Below are positions 35,625 through 43,686 of a stretch of 64,000 nt of DNA, in pieces (position 1 is the first letter of the stretch; every line of letters starts with the position of its first letter). This DNA is from Bradyrhizobium sp. 199. GTDB lineage: Bacteria > Pseudomonadota > Alphaproteobacteria > Rhizobiales > Xanthobacteraceae. A model generated the notes under the pieces. That model did no database searches. It was not told the DNA's origin and worked only from the letters and a program-made list of their open reading frames with translations. The position numbers were made by a program, and so were the translations under genes. Location of the stretch: contig NZ_JADPJI010000008.1 in the NCBI RefSeq assembly GCF_023073355.1, positions 744,001 through 808,000 on the forward strand. The letters are read 5' to 3'.

Positions 35625-36854
35625 ATGACGGAGCCCGGCGACACAGCAGCCAACGCCTCGAAGGCGCAAGAGATCAAGGCGGGACTTGTCCGCCTGTTAT
35701 CAGGGCGGATCCGTGAAATCTCGGACGACCCCCGGCAGATGCGCGATGTCGTTTACGAGCTGGCCCGCATCAAGCTCCTTGAACAATTTACCCACGCCGA
35801 TGTGCGGGAAGCGCGAGAGCTCCAGCAGGTGCTTGAACGCGCCATCCGCGAGGTCGAACGGTCATTTGAGCGAAGCGCGGCGTCTTCATCGGCAAAAGCT
35901 ACTGCCACCATTGCGTCGACTTCTCCGCCGGTCGATATCCCTCCTGCCGCGCCGGTTACTCCCCCGCCCATTCCCACGTCGCCGGCTTTGGCTTCACCGT
36001 CCACTCCGAAGGAGACGGAAGCACCGCGCGGTCCTGCCGCACCGCCGGGTTCGCTCGACCGGCCCAAACGGAGCGGCGCCTTCAAATCTCTCGTTCGATT
36101 GACCGCGATCCTCCTGCTCATTGGCGGGGCCGCGACCGTGGTTGTCTATTGGCCTCGACTGAAGACACAACTGACCGCATTGACGCAGATGGCGCGGCCG
36201 CCGGAGCGAGCACCGAACAGCCCGGAATCTCAGCCGACCGCCAGCCCGCCTCCCGTGGTGGGCGAAACTGCTGAACGGACGCCGGATAGCCAGAAAGAGC
36301 CGGCGCAACCTGCACAACCCTCGATGCCTCTGCCGACGACGTTCGGTGTCTACGCCTTGAGCGAGGGCCAGCTCCATGAACTCAAGCCGGTGCCGAGCAA
36401 GGTTCCGGACCGCCGCGTCGCGATCTCGGCGGCCATCAATACGCCGAGCGCCACGACGTTGATGGACGGCGACGTCAAATTCATCGTCTTCAGGCCCGAT
36501 GGAGGCGTCGATGCAAGCGGGACCGAAGTTCGGGTCGTCGCCAAAGTCTCGCGAGCCATGGGCGTCGATGCCACCGGGAGAGCCGCCATGGTCAGCGCCG
36601 GCGATTCCTGGGTCATCCGCAGCATGTCCCACCCCTACAAGGTGGGTCCGGTCGACGACCAACCGAGAATGCTCTTGCTGCAACCCGAGCAGGATGGCTT
36701 CACGCTCTCTCCCGGCCGCTACGTCGTGGTGATCAAGGGCATCGGCTACGACTTCACGGTGGCCGGAACGGTCACTGATCCCAATCAATGCGTCGAACGC
36801 ATCAATGCGGCGAATGGCGCGTTCTATTCGCCCTGTCCGCCGCCGCGACGCTAG
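35625..36854 (+). CDS. Bitopic membrane protein with coiled-coil N-terminus
   Basis: From ATG 35625 the product has 409 residues. Residues 15-85 are a charged helical region (REISDDPRQMRDVVYELARI, then REARELQQVLERAIREVERS). A Pro/Ala-rich linker leads to a single membrane helix near residue 160-178 (LTAILLLIGGAATVVVYWP). A second Pro-rich linker precedes a C-terminal domain (about 245-405) of beta type with RVAISAAINTPSATTLMDGD and a late cysteine pair (QCVERINAAN and SPCPPP). The layout looks like a cytoplasmic coil tied to a periplasmic domain. I do not recognise the family; related proteins occur in Bradyrhizobium. Confidence 0.75.
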   Translation: MTEPGDTAANASKAQEIKAGLVRLLSGRIREISDDPRQMRDVVYELARIKLLEQFTHADVREARELQQVLERAIREVERSFERSAASSSAKATATIASTSPPVDIPPAAPVTPPPIPTSPALASPSTPKETEAPRGPAAPPGSLDRPKRSGAFKSLVRLTAILLLIGGAATVVVYWPRLKTQLTALTQMARPPERAPNSPESQPTASPPPVVGETAERTPDSQKEPAQPAQPSMPLPTTFGVYALSEGQLHELKPVPSKVPDRRVAISAAINTPSATTLMDGDVKFIVFRPDGGVDASGTEVRVVAKVSRAMGVDATGRAAMVSAGDSWVIRSMSHPYKVGPVDDQPRMLLLQPEQDGFTLSPGRYVVVIKGIGYDFTVAGTVTDPNQCVERINAANGAFYSPCPPPRR

Positions 36855-36865
36855 CTCCCGATGTC

Positions 36866-37126
36866 TTATTTGGCCGGCTTGTTCTTCGAGGCCTCCGCCG
36901 GAGCGTCCTCGACCTTACCGTCGTTCCCCACGCATTTTTTGAAGTATTCGCGCTGATCCTTGGCCGTTCCCTTGACGCTGCCGGCCGCAGGATTTCCGAT
37001 TTGCCTGGACGGAAAGGCCTTTGCCACCGCCGCCTCGCATGCGCGTGCCACTTCGGCGGTGATCGCCGAGGCCGTCGCCGGCGCAGCCAATGTCAACACG
37101 CATGCCAATCCAACCAACCTTCGCAT
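36866..37126 (-). CDS. Small secreted protein
   Basis: From ATG 37126 the product has 86 residues, with signal peptide RLVGLACVLTLAAPATASA. The mature chain ITAEVARACEAAVAKAFPSR has a helix, then GTAKDQREYFKKCVGN with a second cysteine, so a single disulfide in the periplasm is likely. The Lys/Ala-rich tail is probably flexible. It resembles the PsiF-like cysteine-pair type (phosphate-starvation-inducible family) in having an FKKC-type motif, but I cannot confirm this. It converges with the gene ending at 36854, 11 bases apart. Confidence 0.68.
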   Translation of the reverse strand: MRRLVGLACVLTLAAPATASAITAEVARACEAAVAKAFPSRQIGNPAAGSVKGTAKDQREYFKKCVGNDGKVEDAPAEASKNKPAK

Positions 37127-37310
37127 ATTCCTGACCGGCACCTCGTTGCTCCTTCAAACCGTGAATGCTTGCCGGAACCATAGCAAAAAGGACCAAAGCG
37201 CCAAACGGCAAAGCGTTGCCGAATTGCCGCGCACTTCGTCCTCCTCACGAAAGCGCGCCTAAAGCGACGAGTCGAAGGATGGCCGCAGAGCGCGCAGCAA
37301 ATTCCCGATG

Positions 37311-37736
37311 CTAGCTGTTGAGCTGCGGCGGCCTGAAATCCGGAAAGCGTGTGAGCATTGCGGTCCTGACGAACTTCAAATGAGCAATGCTGCTTGCCAA
37401 TTCCTTGAGCCGGCGTTGGCCATTCGAGATGTCGGCCGCAAAGAGATCCTGATGATGATTGTCGAGCGCCTCCCGCTCGAGATATTCATCGGTCCCGTTT
37501 CCGAAGGTGACGGATGCACGCGCGAGGGCATCGTCAACCCGCCGGTTGAGGCCGGCCTGCTCCCTCTCCGCCTCCTGCAACGCTGTTTCGATTGCCGCGA
37601 GGACGGCTCCGATCCGTGCGCGATCGGTTTCCGAGTCTCGCTCAGCGGAGCGCGCCTTGAAGGTCTTGTCCTCGCGGCGGGAGCCGAGAAGATTGTGTGC
37701 GCGCGCTCTCAGGAACAGCTGAAACATTTGGGCCAT
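37311..37736 (-). CDS. Coiled-coil protein of unknown function
   Basis: The 141-residue product has no signal peptide and is strongly helical and charged: RSAERDSETDRARIGAVLAA, then ALQEAEREQAGLNRRVDDAL and NGQRRLKELASSIAHLKFVR suggest long coiled coils, perhaps a dimer. The start sequence MAQMFQLFLRARAHNLLGSR is short and basic. Its downstream position in a run of three minus-strand small genes (38150, 38023, 37736) suggests a common operon. No family is recognised. Confidence 0.65.
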   Translation of the reverse strand: MAQMFQLFLRARAHNLLGSRREDKTFKARSAERDSETDRARIGAVLAAIETALQEAEREQAGLNRRVDDALARASVTFGNGTDEYLEREALDNHHQDLFAADISNGQRRLKELASSIAHLKFVRTAMLTRFPDFRPPQLNS

Positions 37737-37768
37737 CCCACCTTCGAGATTTGGACCGCTACCATCGG

Positions 37769-38023
37769 TCAGACATAGTTAACAAAGCCTAAATCCTGCG
37801 TCCGCTCCGCCTGGCTTTGTGCGATCCACACCCGCCAGGCTCCTTCGTGCTTGGAATAGAGCTCAAGCCATCGAACGTCCTCAACCGCGGCCGCCCCCTC
37901 GGTCGCTGCAACATCCAGCACTTCGAATTCCGCCGTCTCCTCCAACGAAAGGCCGATCAGAACACGATGCCGTTGCGCGTCAACGAAATACCTGCGCGGC
38001 GCGTTGTGCCGTTGATCAGTCAT
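37769..38023 (-). CDS. Small conserved-looking cytosolic protein
   Basis: The 84 residues, with no signal or membrane segment, read RRYFVDAQRHRVLIGLSLEE, then EFEVLDVA and RWLELYSKHEGAWRVWIAQS. The compact alpha/beta composition with many aromatics suggests a folded domain. It starts within the 3' end of the upstream microprotein gene (ATGACTGA overlap), so the two are translationally coupled. It is followed after 32 bases by the coiled-coil gene. Function unknown. Confidence 0.72.
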   Translation of the reverse strand: MTDQRHNAPRRYFVDAQRHRVLIGLSLEETAEFEVLDVAATEGAAAVEDVRWLELYSKHEGAWRVWIAQSQAERTQDLGFVNYV

Positions 38024-38150
38024 TTGAATGACCCTCGTTCATGATCCAAGGACCTGGAAGACCTTTCAGATGCCGCCCATAGCTGCAAACAAACCCGATC
38101 AAAATGAGGGCGCAAGTCGCCGCGCCCAGCAACGCAATGAGATACGCCAT
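38016..38150 (-). CDS. Membrane microprotein, 44 residues
   Basis: ATG at 38150 opens a 44-residue frame: MAYLIALLGAATCALILIG is a single membrane helix, followed by a short basic loop (SYGRHLKGLPGPW) and the end EGHSND. The stop overlaps the start of the next gene by 8 bases (ATGACTGA), which argues strongly that this tiny frame is translated. Function is unknown; it may help target or regulate the coupled 84-residue protein. Confidence 0.62.
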   Translation of the reverse strand: MAYLIALLGAATCALILIGFVCSYGRHLKGLPGPWIMNEGHSND

Positions 38151-38320
38151 TTATGCCTATCTGCGCGCCCCGAAAAATCGAGGCGACCAAACGCCCGCCA
38201 TGAACCGATCCGTCTTAGGCCGCCTTTCCAAAGCGCTCAAGGACGGCGTCGGGTTAACCTAACCGCACATGGTTATTTCGATTTCGCCACGACCGGCGAG
38301 TTGCGGCGCCGCGCGCGATT

Positions 38321-38488
38321 CTACGATGACGATGGCGGCTGGGTTCGACCGGTCTCCATCGCGGCGGGGGTATAGGGTGCGTAAAGACGATACCGCTCCG
38401 ATCGCTTCCGCGAGCGCCACGCCCTTGCACCGTAGCCGCAGCAAAAGCCCGCTGCGAAAATCGAAATCAAAACCAAAACAGCTAACAT
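38321..38488 (-). CDS. Membrane microprotein, 55 residues
   Basis: ATG 38488 gives 55 residues: an N-terminal helix MLAVLVLISIFAAGFCCGYG, then a strongly basic juxtamembrane stretch (ARAWRSRKRSERYR) and a polar tail (YTPAAMETGRTQPP). Hydrophobic helix followed by positive charges is the normal pattern of a one-helix inner-membrane protein with the tail inside. Similar one-helix proteins of this size are common in Bradyrhizobium. No family name is known to me. Confidence 0.58.
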   Translation of the reverse strand: MLAVLVLISIFAAGFCCGYGARAWRSRKRSERYRLYAPYTPAAMETGRTQPPSSS

Positions 38489-39073
38489 CTGGAATATTCC
38501 CGCGTTTGCCGGAACGCTCCTCCCGCGCTCATTTCATCTTTTCGTTGTGTCGACTTCAAGATCGGGTAGCGATGAAACTTTTGTCAGATGACGATGAAGT
38601 TTGTGCAACGTGGTGCTCGAAGATTGGTCGGCACGCGAGGGCCCAAATGGCGGAGAAGAAGCGCAAGTTCTTTTTACCAGAACTTGACACAGCGACACCA
38701 CGAACCCCGGCTTATCTGACGCTCCAACCCTTCACCGGCGCGCAGCTGCTTATCGTAGGCCCGAGAACGGCTGTTGTCCGTGCTTCCACTCATCGATGCC
38801 TGCGTCGTCGGTGCAACGTCACCTGCGATCGGAGCGCGCATCAGATTCGCAGGCGAAAACACCGTGCTCATACGGAGCGTCGCGTGCCGATTTCAGCGGG
38901 GTAAGGTTGAGCGGTTAGCTTAATCCGCGTTGTTTGTTGCGAAGTCTCACCGATCGCATATCCATCTTCGCACCGGGCTCCCCCAAGCCTGGCCCCACCC
39001 AAGCAAAGCCGTCGAGCGAACATGGGTCGCTTGGCGGCTTTGCCGTTATGTCGACGAGAGGATCATTTCGGTT
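38489..39073. other. Intergenic stretch with no supported gene
   Basis: These 585 bases contain an open plus-strand frame (from about 38570, MKLLSDDDEVCATWCSKIGR and then MAEKKRKFFLPELD) whose last part looks non-protein-like and has no good ribosome site. I do not call it. The region should include promoters for the divergent microproteins at 38488 and 39074. No strong hairpin or repeat was noticed. Confidence 0.4.
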
Positions 39074-39247
39074 ATGGCGCGCAAGCCCTGGTCGTTTAAG
39101 GAAGACCGCCGGCTCATGGAATTGGCGAAGTCTTCGGCTTCGCTGGAAGAAGCGGCAAAAGCTCTCGGACGCTCGCCTGATGCGATCAAGCGCATGGCCT
39201 TGCGGCTTGGCCTTTCGTTAAGGTCGAAGACCGGCAAGAAGAGCTAG
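39074..39247 (+). CDS. Small SANT/Myb-like helix-turn-helix protein
   Basis: The 57 residues are MARKPWSFKEDRRLMELAKS, then EEAAKALGRSPDAIKRMALR and LGLSLRSKTGKKS. PWSFKEDRRLMEL plus a second and third helix is the layout of a single SANT/Myb-like DNA-binding unit, and the basic tail supports nucleic-acid binding. Such one-domain proteins are frequent in Bradyrhizobium. The frame is open upstream to 38930 but homology begins at 39074. Confidence 0.72.
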   Translation: MARKPWSFKEDRRLMELAKSSASLEEAAKALGRSPDAIKRMALRLGLSLRSKTGKKS

Positions 39248-39395
39248 TCCTGGAAACAACTCGTGGCGGACGGCAGCTTTCCTTGTCCGCCGTGACGGCA
39301 ACCCTTCTCGCCGAACCCCCACAACTTTTGCTCTTGCAGGACGGAACCAAAGCAATCACGAGATGTTAATCCCGACTTCGCGCTGAGGTCTGGCC

Positions 39396-39560
39396 GTGGT
39401 CCATTTTGTGATTTCCGCAATGTTGGTTTGGCTGGCGATCAACATCGCTTTCGTGGTGCTTCGGCTGCGGGCCACCCGCTATCCCGCCGCGCCCCACATC
39501 CCCAGGCGCAGCCTGTCTTCTGCAGAGGCAATTCCCGTCCGCCATCGCCTCGGTCGGTGA
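39396..39560 (+). CDS. Membrane microprotein, 54 residues
   Basis: GTG 39396 is preceded by GAGG (39385-39388) with a 7-base spacer. The product has one helix (FVISAMLVWLAINIAFVVLR) followed by a basic Arg/Pro-rich tail (RATRYPAAPHIPRRS). This is the expected profile of a small inner-membrane protein. Function is unknown. Confidence 0.58.
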   Translation: MVHFVISAMLVWLAINIAFVVLRLRATRYPAAPHIPRRSLSSAEAIPVRHRLGR

Positions 39561-39601
39561 GCATCGACCGAAGGTTGAACGGGCCGTCCGCTCGTTCAGC
39601 C

Positions 39602-39701
39602 TAAAGCGCGATGCGATTGGGATGAATGGTCACCGCGCGTTAGGTTGTTGTTTAAGCACGGACTTTTCCGAAAACCGCTGCGCGCTTTTCCGGATCATGT
39701 G
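39602..39701. repeat. Intergenic repeat with imperfect palindrome
   Basis: The sequence TAAAGCGCGATGCGATTGGG leads to an imperfect hairpin formed by ACTTTTCCGAAAACCGC and GCGCGCTTTTCCGGATCATG. The second half shares TTTTCCGGATCATG with the palindrome at 43193-43241. This is the layout of a dispersed intergenic element known to me from Bradyrhizobium-type genomes. It abuts the stop of the gene at 39702. Confidence 0.6.
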
Positions 39702-39926
39702 TTAGTTGCGCGTCTTCTTCTGGGAGCCCATCCCGGGGCTGGTGCCGTAGTTGGGTGTCCCCGTTCCCTTGAAAGCTCCACCCATGCTGTCCGAACCGGA
39801 ATTCGTCGCGGTGCCACTGCGGGAGGTGGGCTGAGTGCCGGATGGCTGGTCTTTGGTTCCCTGAGCCCAGGCCGCGGAGCTTCCGACGACGAAGGACAGG
39901 AGGAGGAGGCTTAACGTCCTGATCAT
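39702..39926 (-). CDS. Tiny secreted protein, QGxxD family
   Basis: From ATG 39926 the product has 74 residues: signal peptide TLSLLLLSFVVGSSAAWA, then QGTKDQPSGTQPTSRSGTAT. The mature chain is Ser/Gly/Thr-rich and disordered-looking, ending GMGSQKKTRN. The QGTKD start after cleavage is shared with the tandem pair at 34883 and 35200. The stop lies at the edge of the intergenic repeat. Confidence 0.7.
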   Translation of the reverse strand: MIRTLSLLLLSFVVGSSAAWAQGTKDQPSGTQPTSRSGTATNSGSDSMGGAFKGTGTPNYGTSPGMGSQKKTRN

Positions 39927-40099
39927 TCTGCTCAACTTTCTGCTCGGGCGCGCGACCATCGGTCAGGCAACCACTCGGTAGCCCTTCCGGACCGGTCCGC
40001 CCGTTAAACCCTATCTTAGCCCCCGCTGGCTAGGATCAATTCCCAAAACCAGTTCCCAAGATCAGTCACCCAGCCTCTCGTGAATTCCGCCCGGACCAG

Positions 40100-41686
40100 A
40101 TGAGACCGCAGCGACCGAACCTTCCGTTTGTGGCGCTCGTGCTTGCGAGCACGATGGCGTTCGCCCTGGCCGGCCATTTCGCGGCCGAGGCCGTCATTCG
40201 TCAGCAACAGGCGCACCAGCTCAACGAGCTGACCGAGGTCGTTTTGCGCCGCGCCGAATTCGCAGCCGATTTTGCCGCGGGGAGCCTGGACGAGCTTGTG
40301 AACCGTGATCTTGCCAGCTGCGCTCCGGCCGCGCTGCAAGCCGTCCGGCTCCACGTCTACCAGCGCTCGGCCATCAAGGATGTCCGTCTCGTCAATCCGG
40401 ACGGCTCGGTGATCTGCTCGGCCTATTCCGAGACGCTCGAGTTCGACAAGGGATGGGCAGGTCGCCACGACATGCTGTCCTCGCAAGACAAGGAGCTCTC
40501 GCTGTTCCGCGTGGAGCAATTCGGCGGCGACGCATTGGGCGTGCTCAAGGACGTCAACCGCAGCTCCGCCCTGGTCGCCATTGTCGGCATCAATGCCAAC
40601 CTGTTCGATCTGATGCCCGCCGAGCTGCGCGCGCACAGCGATGTGACCCTAGCCCTGAGCAATGGCGAGAAGCTCGGCGAATTCCGGCTCGATGCCGACA
40701 GGCCCCTGCTGGGACCAATCAGCTTCGAGCGCCATTCCACGCGCTTGCCGCTTCACGCCACGATCCGGCTCGAACACGCCGCCCTTTCGAGCTGGAACAG
40801 CGAGGCTTATTGGCCCGCGCTCGCAGTCTCCCTTGGACTTGGGGTCATCTTCGGCATCCTGCTGGCGCGCAGCCGCCGGATGGAAGGGCCGGTCGCCGAT
40901 CTCGATCGCGGGTTAGCAGCCCGGGAATTCAAGCCATACTACCAACCCATCTTCGATCTCAGGACAGGCAAGATCACCGGCTGCGAGATTCTGGCGCGCT
41001 GGGTTCGTCGGGACGGTTCGGTGGTGCCGCCGATGAACTTCATTCCGCTGGCCGAATCCAGCGGGCGCATCCAGGTGATGACCTGGCAGATCCTGAGATC
41101 GGCGCTTTCCGACCTGCGTCCCGTCCTGAGGGCCGACAAGACCTTCAAGATGTCCCTGAACGTCGTGCCCAAGCACCTGTTGAGCGCCGGCTTCGTTGAA
41201 ACGCTGCGCCGCACGGTTCTGACGGCCAGAGTCTCCGCACGCCAGATCGTGATCGAAGTCACCGAGCGCGACGAACTCGACGATCTCGCGCGCGCCGCAG
41301 CGATCGTGGCCGAGCTGCGCGACCATGGCTTCCGGGTCGCCATCGACGATGTCGGCGTTGGCCATAGCGGGCTCTCGCGGCTCAAAGGGCTCGGCGCCAA
41401 CACGATCAAGATTGACAAGTTCTTCGTCGACACCATCACCCTGGATGCATCGACCACGACGATCGTCGAAATGCTGGTCGCGCTCGCCAAGGACTTCCGA
41501 ATGACGGTCGTCGCGGAAGGAATCGAGACGGAGGAGCAGCGCCGTGCCTTGATCGCGTCCGGCGTAGAGGAAGGACAGGGCTATCTCGTCGCCGCACCGC
41601 TCGCGTTTGCGAAGTTCAGCGAGCTCCTCGATTCACGCCGTCGCTCCGTATGCCCGGCGCCGGCTGGCGATGTCCTGGTCGCCTGA
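40100..41686 (+). CDS. CSS-motif EAL-domain c-di-GMP phosphodiesterase
   Basis: The 528 residues have a helix at about 9-28, a periplasmic CSS-type domain with cysteines 74 and 106 (CAPAAL, CSAYSE), and a second helix near 235-255. The EAL domain (from about 270) has CEILARW, LNVVPKHL, EVTERDE, AIDDVGVGHSG, IKIDKFFV and VAEGIETEEQ, so all main metal and catalytic residues are present. It should hydrolyse cyclic di-GMP, and in CSS-type enzymes the redox state of the cysteines regulates activity. Through c-di-GMP it could affect exopolysaccharide or motility, an inference only. Confidence 0.93.
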   Translation: MRPQRPNLPFVALVLASTMAFALAGHFAAEAVIRQQQAHQLNELTEVVLRRAEFAADFAAGSLDELVNRDLASCAPAALQAVRLHVYQRSAIKDVRLVNPDGSVICSAYSETLEFDKGWAGRHDMLSSQDKELSLFRVEQFGGDALGVLKDVNRSSALVAIVGINANLFDLMPAELRAHSDVTLALSNGEKLGEFRLDADRPLLGPISFERHSTRLPLHATIRLEHAALSSWNSEAYWPALAVSLGLGVIFGILLARSRRMEGPVADLDRGLAAREFKPYYQPIFDLRTGKITGCEILARWVRRDGSVVPPMNFIPLAESSGRIQVMTWQILRSALSDLRPVLRADKTFKMSLNVVPKHLLSAGFVETLRRTVLTARVSARQIVIEVTERDELDDLARAAAIVAELRDHGFRVAIDDVGVGHSGLSRLKGLGANTIKIDKFFVDTITLDASTTTIVEMLVALAKDFRMTVVAEGIETEEQRRALIASGVEEGQGYLVAAPLAFAKFSELLDSRRRSVCPAPAGDVLVA

Positions 41687-41772
41687 CCATCTCCGCTGGG
41701 CGAACGACAAGGCGTTTTAACGATATTCTCGTCTTTCGAAGCGGAATGGCACCCAAATGGCTAGGGTGGGCC

Positions 41773-42138
41773 ATGCGTCGAAATCACCTCATCGCAGCCG
41801 CTGGAATCTGCCTCGCCCTCATCGCCTATGCCACCCTGGCGAGGCTGGCGGGACGGCCGGCGCTGATGGGGCATCACGAGGCCTACTGGATCGTGGTGAT
41901 CGAGCGCTTCAGCGCCTATGGCCTGCTCGGCTTCCTCCTGGCCTTTCTGTTGCCCGGCCGGCTCGTTTTGGCCTGCTCGCTTGTCGTGGCCGTCGCAATG
42001 GGGCTGGAAGTCCTGCAAACGCTGATCCCCGATCGTGACCCGGGTTTCCTGGACGTGCTGCAAAAGGCTGCGGGAGGCACCTTCGGTGTCATCCTCGCCC
42101 AGACGATCCTGGCCTTCTTGCCCCGGCCGCCGACCTGA
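41773..42138 (+). CDS. VanZ-like family membrane protein
   Basis: From ATG 41773 (AGGGTGGG just upstream) the product has 121 residues with four hydrophobic segments: HLIAAAGICLALIAYATLA, a helix around FSAYGLLGFLLAFLLPG, VLACSLVVAVAMGLEVLQTL and GTFGVILAQTILAFL. ALEVLQ-like LEVLQTLIPDRDPGFLDVL matches the conserved E and D positions of the VanZ family. The family name comes from teicoplanin resistance, but in alphaproteobacteria the role is unknown. It follows the EAL gene in the same direction after 86 bases. Confidence 0.8.
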   Translation: MRRNHLIAAAGICLALIAYATLARLAGRPALMGHHEAYWIVVIERFSAYGLLGFLLAFLLPGRLVLACSLVVAVAMGLEVLQTLIPDRDPGFLDVLQKAAGGTFGVILAQTILAFLPRPPT

Positions 42139-42185
42139 AGCTCAGCGCGCTGAAGATCTTTTCAGCGCCCGTGGGACATGGCCTC

Positions 42186-42632
42186 TTACTTCATCATCTG
42201 CCCGCGCAGCTCGCCGCCCGGGTTCGCAGCCGTATGAATGTTCGCGTACCACTTGCCGGCCAGCAGATCGGCGGCCTGGATGTCCGTGAGCGTGGCGCTG
42301 CCCTGGATGGGGCTTTGGACCGTCTTGAACGGCAAAGCGATGCCGGCGTTCTTGCCCGCCTCGCCCGGACCATGAAAATGAGCCGCCATCGCCGCACCGG
42401 TCAGATCGGCGTAAGTGACCGTATAGGTCAGGACTTTGGTGTCGGTATCGAACGCAGCTTCGGCCTTGCCTGAGCCGGAGGAGCCGTTCGGAGGCACTTC
42501 GTTGCTGCCTTTGAGGTCGGCCTGCAGCTTGATGACCTCGGCCCGTGATGGCGCGGCTGTGACGATCAGCAGCCCACCGAGCATCGCCGCTCCCAAAATC
42601 GTCACGCCGACCCGATACTTGGCTTTCCTCAT
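42186..42632 (-). CDS. CHRD domain-containing secreted protein
   Basis: The 148-residue product has a signal peptide (VTILGAAMLGGLLIVTAAPS, cleavage near residue 31). One CHRD domain follows: LQADLKGSNEVPPNGSSGSG, TVTYADLTGAAMAAHFHGPG with the central His pair, then WYANIHTAANPGGELRGQM. CHRD domains are beta-sandwich units of unknown function first named from chordin. It lies alone between a VanZ-like gene and a small helical gene. The family is certain, the role unknown. Confidence 0.92.
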   Translation of the reverse strand: MRKAKYRVGVTILGAAMLGGLLIVTAAPSRAEVIKLQADLKGSNEVPPNGSSGSGKAEAAFDTDTKVLTYTVTYADLTGAAMAAHFHGPGEAGKNAGIALPFKTVQSPIQGSATLTDIQAADLLAGKWYANIHTAANPGGELRGQMMK

Positions 42633-42707
42633 TGCATTCTCCTACGGGCTTTATGACCCGTTGCGGTTGAAACCCCAGTCCCGGCCTGAAATTCCGGAAA
42701 GCGAAGT

Positions 42708-43073
42708 TTATGCCTGATTCGCGAAAAGCGACGGGAAATGCGGCGAGCGCCGTCTGGAGGATGCCGGCTCGAGGATGTCGGGCGAAGGGCCTAAGCCACC
42801 CCGCGCTCGCGGGAACCCGGCCGGTGCCAGGAGTTCGGCCATTTGCCTATGCGTGCTCTGGAGCGCCTCGATCGCGCCGTCGAGATCGAAATCCGCTTCG
42901 CGGATTGATGCGAAGAACTTGGCGGTCAGCGCCAGGTCGAGCTTGACGCGCGTTGCGCCGTCGCGGCTCTTTCGGCGGTCAAGGGACAGATGGAGTGCCC
43001 GCAGTCTGGCTTCGGCCGGCGTGCAGCCGCTGAGCGTCGCCAGTTCGTCGTATGTCATCCAGATTTGAGGCAT
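42708..43073 (-). CDS. Small helix-turn-helix-like protein
   Basis: The 121 residues start PQIWMTYDELATLSGCTPAE, with a turn and second helix (LRALHLSLDRRKSRDGATRV), which looks like a MerR/excisionase-type winged helix (WMTYDELATLSG). LTAKFFASIREADFDLDGAI and ALQSTHRQMAELL form a later helical part. It could be a DNA-binding protein. The C-terminal 30 residues are low complexity. It is a lone gene; similar proteins occur in Bradyrhizobium. Confidence 0.6.
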   Translation of the reverse strand: MPQIWMTYDELATLSGCTPAEARLRALHLSLDRRKSRDGATRVKLDLALTAKFFASIREADFDLDGAIEALQSTHRQMAELLAPAGFPRARGGLGPSPDILEPASSRRRSPHFPSLFANQA

Positions 43074-43192
43074 GTTTCTCGTCCGTCCTTTACAGCGGCC
43101 TCATCCTAGCTTTGCGCGCCTGAATGCACCCTTGCCGCGCCGCGGTCGCAGCTGGTTTCGCTGCGGTAGGGTCAACGCAAGACTAATGGTTC

Positions 43193-43241
43193 AAGCATGA
43201 TCATTTCGGAAAGCCGCTGCGCAGTTTTCCGGATCATGCTT
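43193..43241. repeat. Palindromic intergenic repeat
   Basis: AAGCATGATC ... GGAAA pairs with TTTTCC ... GGATCATGCTT around the loop GCCGCTGCGCAG. The unit shares TTTTCCGGATCATG with the element near 39602-39701. It overlaps the last codons of the GrlR-like gene at 43234, so its insertion probably set the present 3' end of that gene. Confidence 0.7.
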
Positions 43242-43686
43242 CAAGAGACGAAGGCCTCGGAGATGCCGGGAATTGACGCGGCCATGAGCGGCTGTCGAGG
43301 CCCTTGGGCAATTTGTCATTGAGCTTGACGACGGCGCCGCGAGCTTCCACAGCCGGTGCGTCTTCCTGGCTGTAGATAAGCGTCACCTCGAACATCACGT
43401 CGGGGGCTTCCCTCGCTGTTCCGGAGCAGGTCGCCATCCCACCGTTGCACACGCCCGCGAGATTGACCTCGACCTCGTCCAGCCCGAACACCGTCGGCGG
43501 ACCGTCAGCATGCCGCCGCGTGGTCAGGACGGCCGTGAAGCGCTGCTCGTCGTCGAACCGATAGGAGCCGCCATAGGTGAAGAAGCAGTCGCCGCCGGAG
43601 ATCCGTCCTTCCGCCAGATGCACGATGCCGGTGCCCTGGGCGCGCGGGGTCCTGAACCAGGCCGCGTATTTGCCGTCTCTCATCAT
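43234..43686 (-). CDS. GrlR-like regulatory protein
   Basis: From ATG 43686, with GGCGGA upstream, the product has 150 residues. MMRDGKYAAWFRTPRAQGTG, then HLAEGRISGGDCFFTYGGSY, RFTAVLTTRRH and FGLDEVEVNLAGVCNGG follow the pattern of the GrlR family (beta-barrel proteins named from the negative regulator of the enteropathogen type III system). In rhizobia, members occur without type III genes and their role is unclear. The C-terminal end (after about residue 135) runs into the palindromic repeat at 43193-43241, and may be altered by it. Confidence 0.75.
   Translation of the reverse strand: MMRDGKYAAWFRTPRAQGTGIVHLAEGRISGGDCFFTYGGSYRFDDEQRFTAVLTTRRHADGPPTVFGLDEVEVNLAGVCNGGMATCSGTAREAPDVMFEVTLIYSQEDAPAVEARGAVVKLNDKLPKGLDSRSWPRQFPASPRPSSLEA

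Noticed and set aside
38269..38904. A 211-codon plus-strand frame
   Set aside because: It overlaps the microprotein on the other strand, lacks a ribosome site, and its second half is Arg/Cys/His-rich noise.
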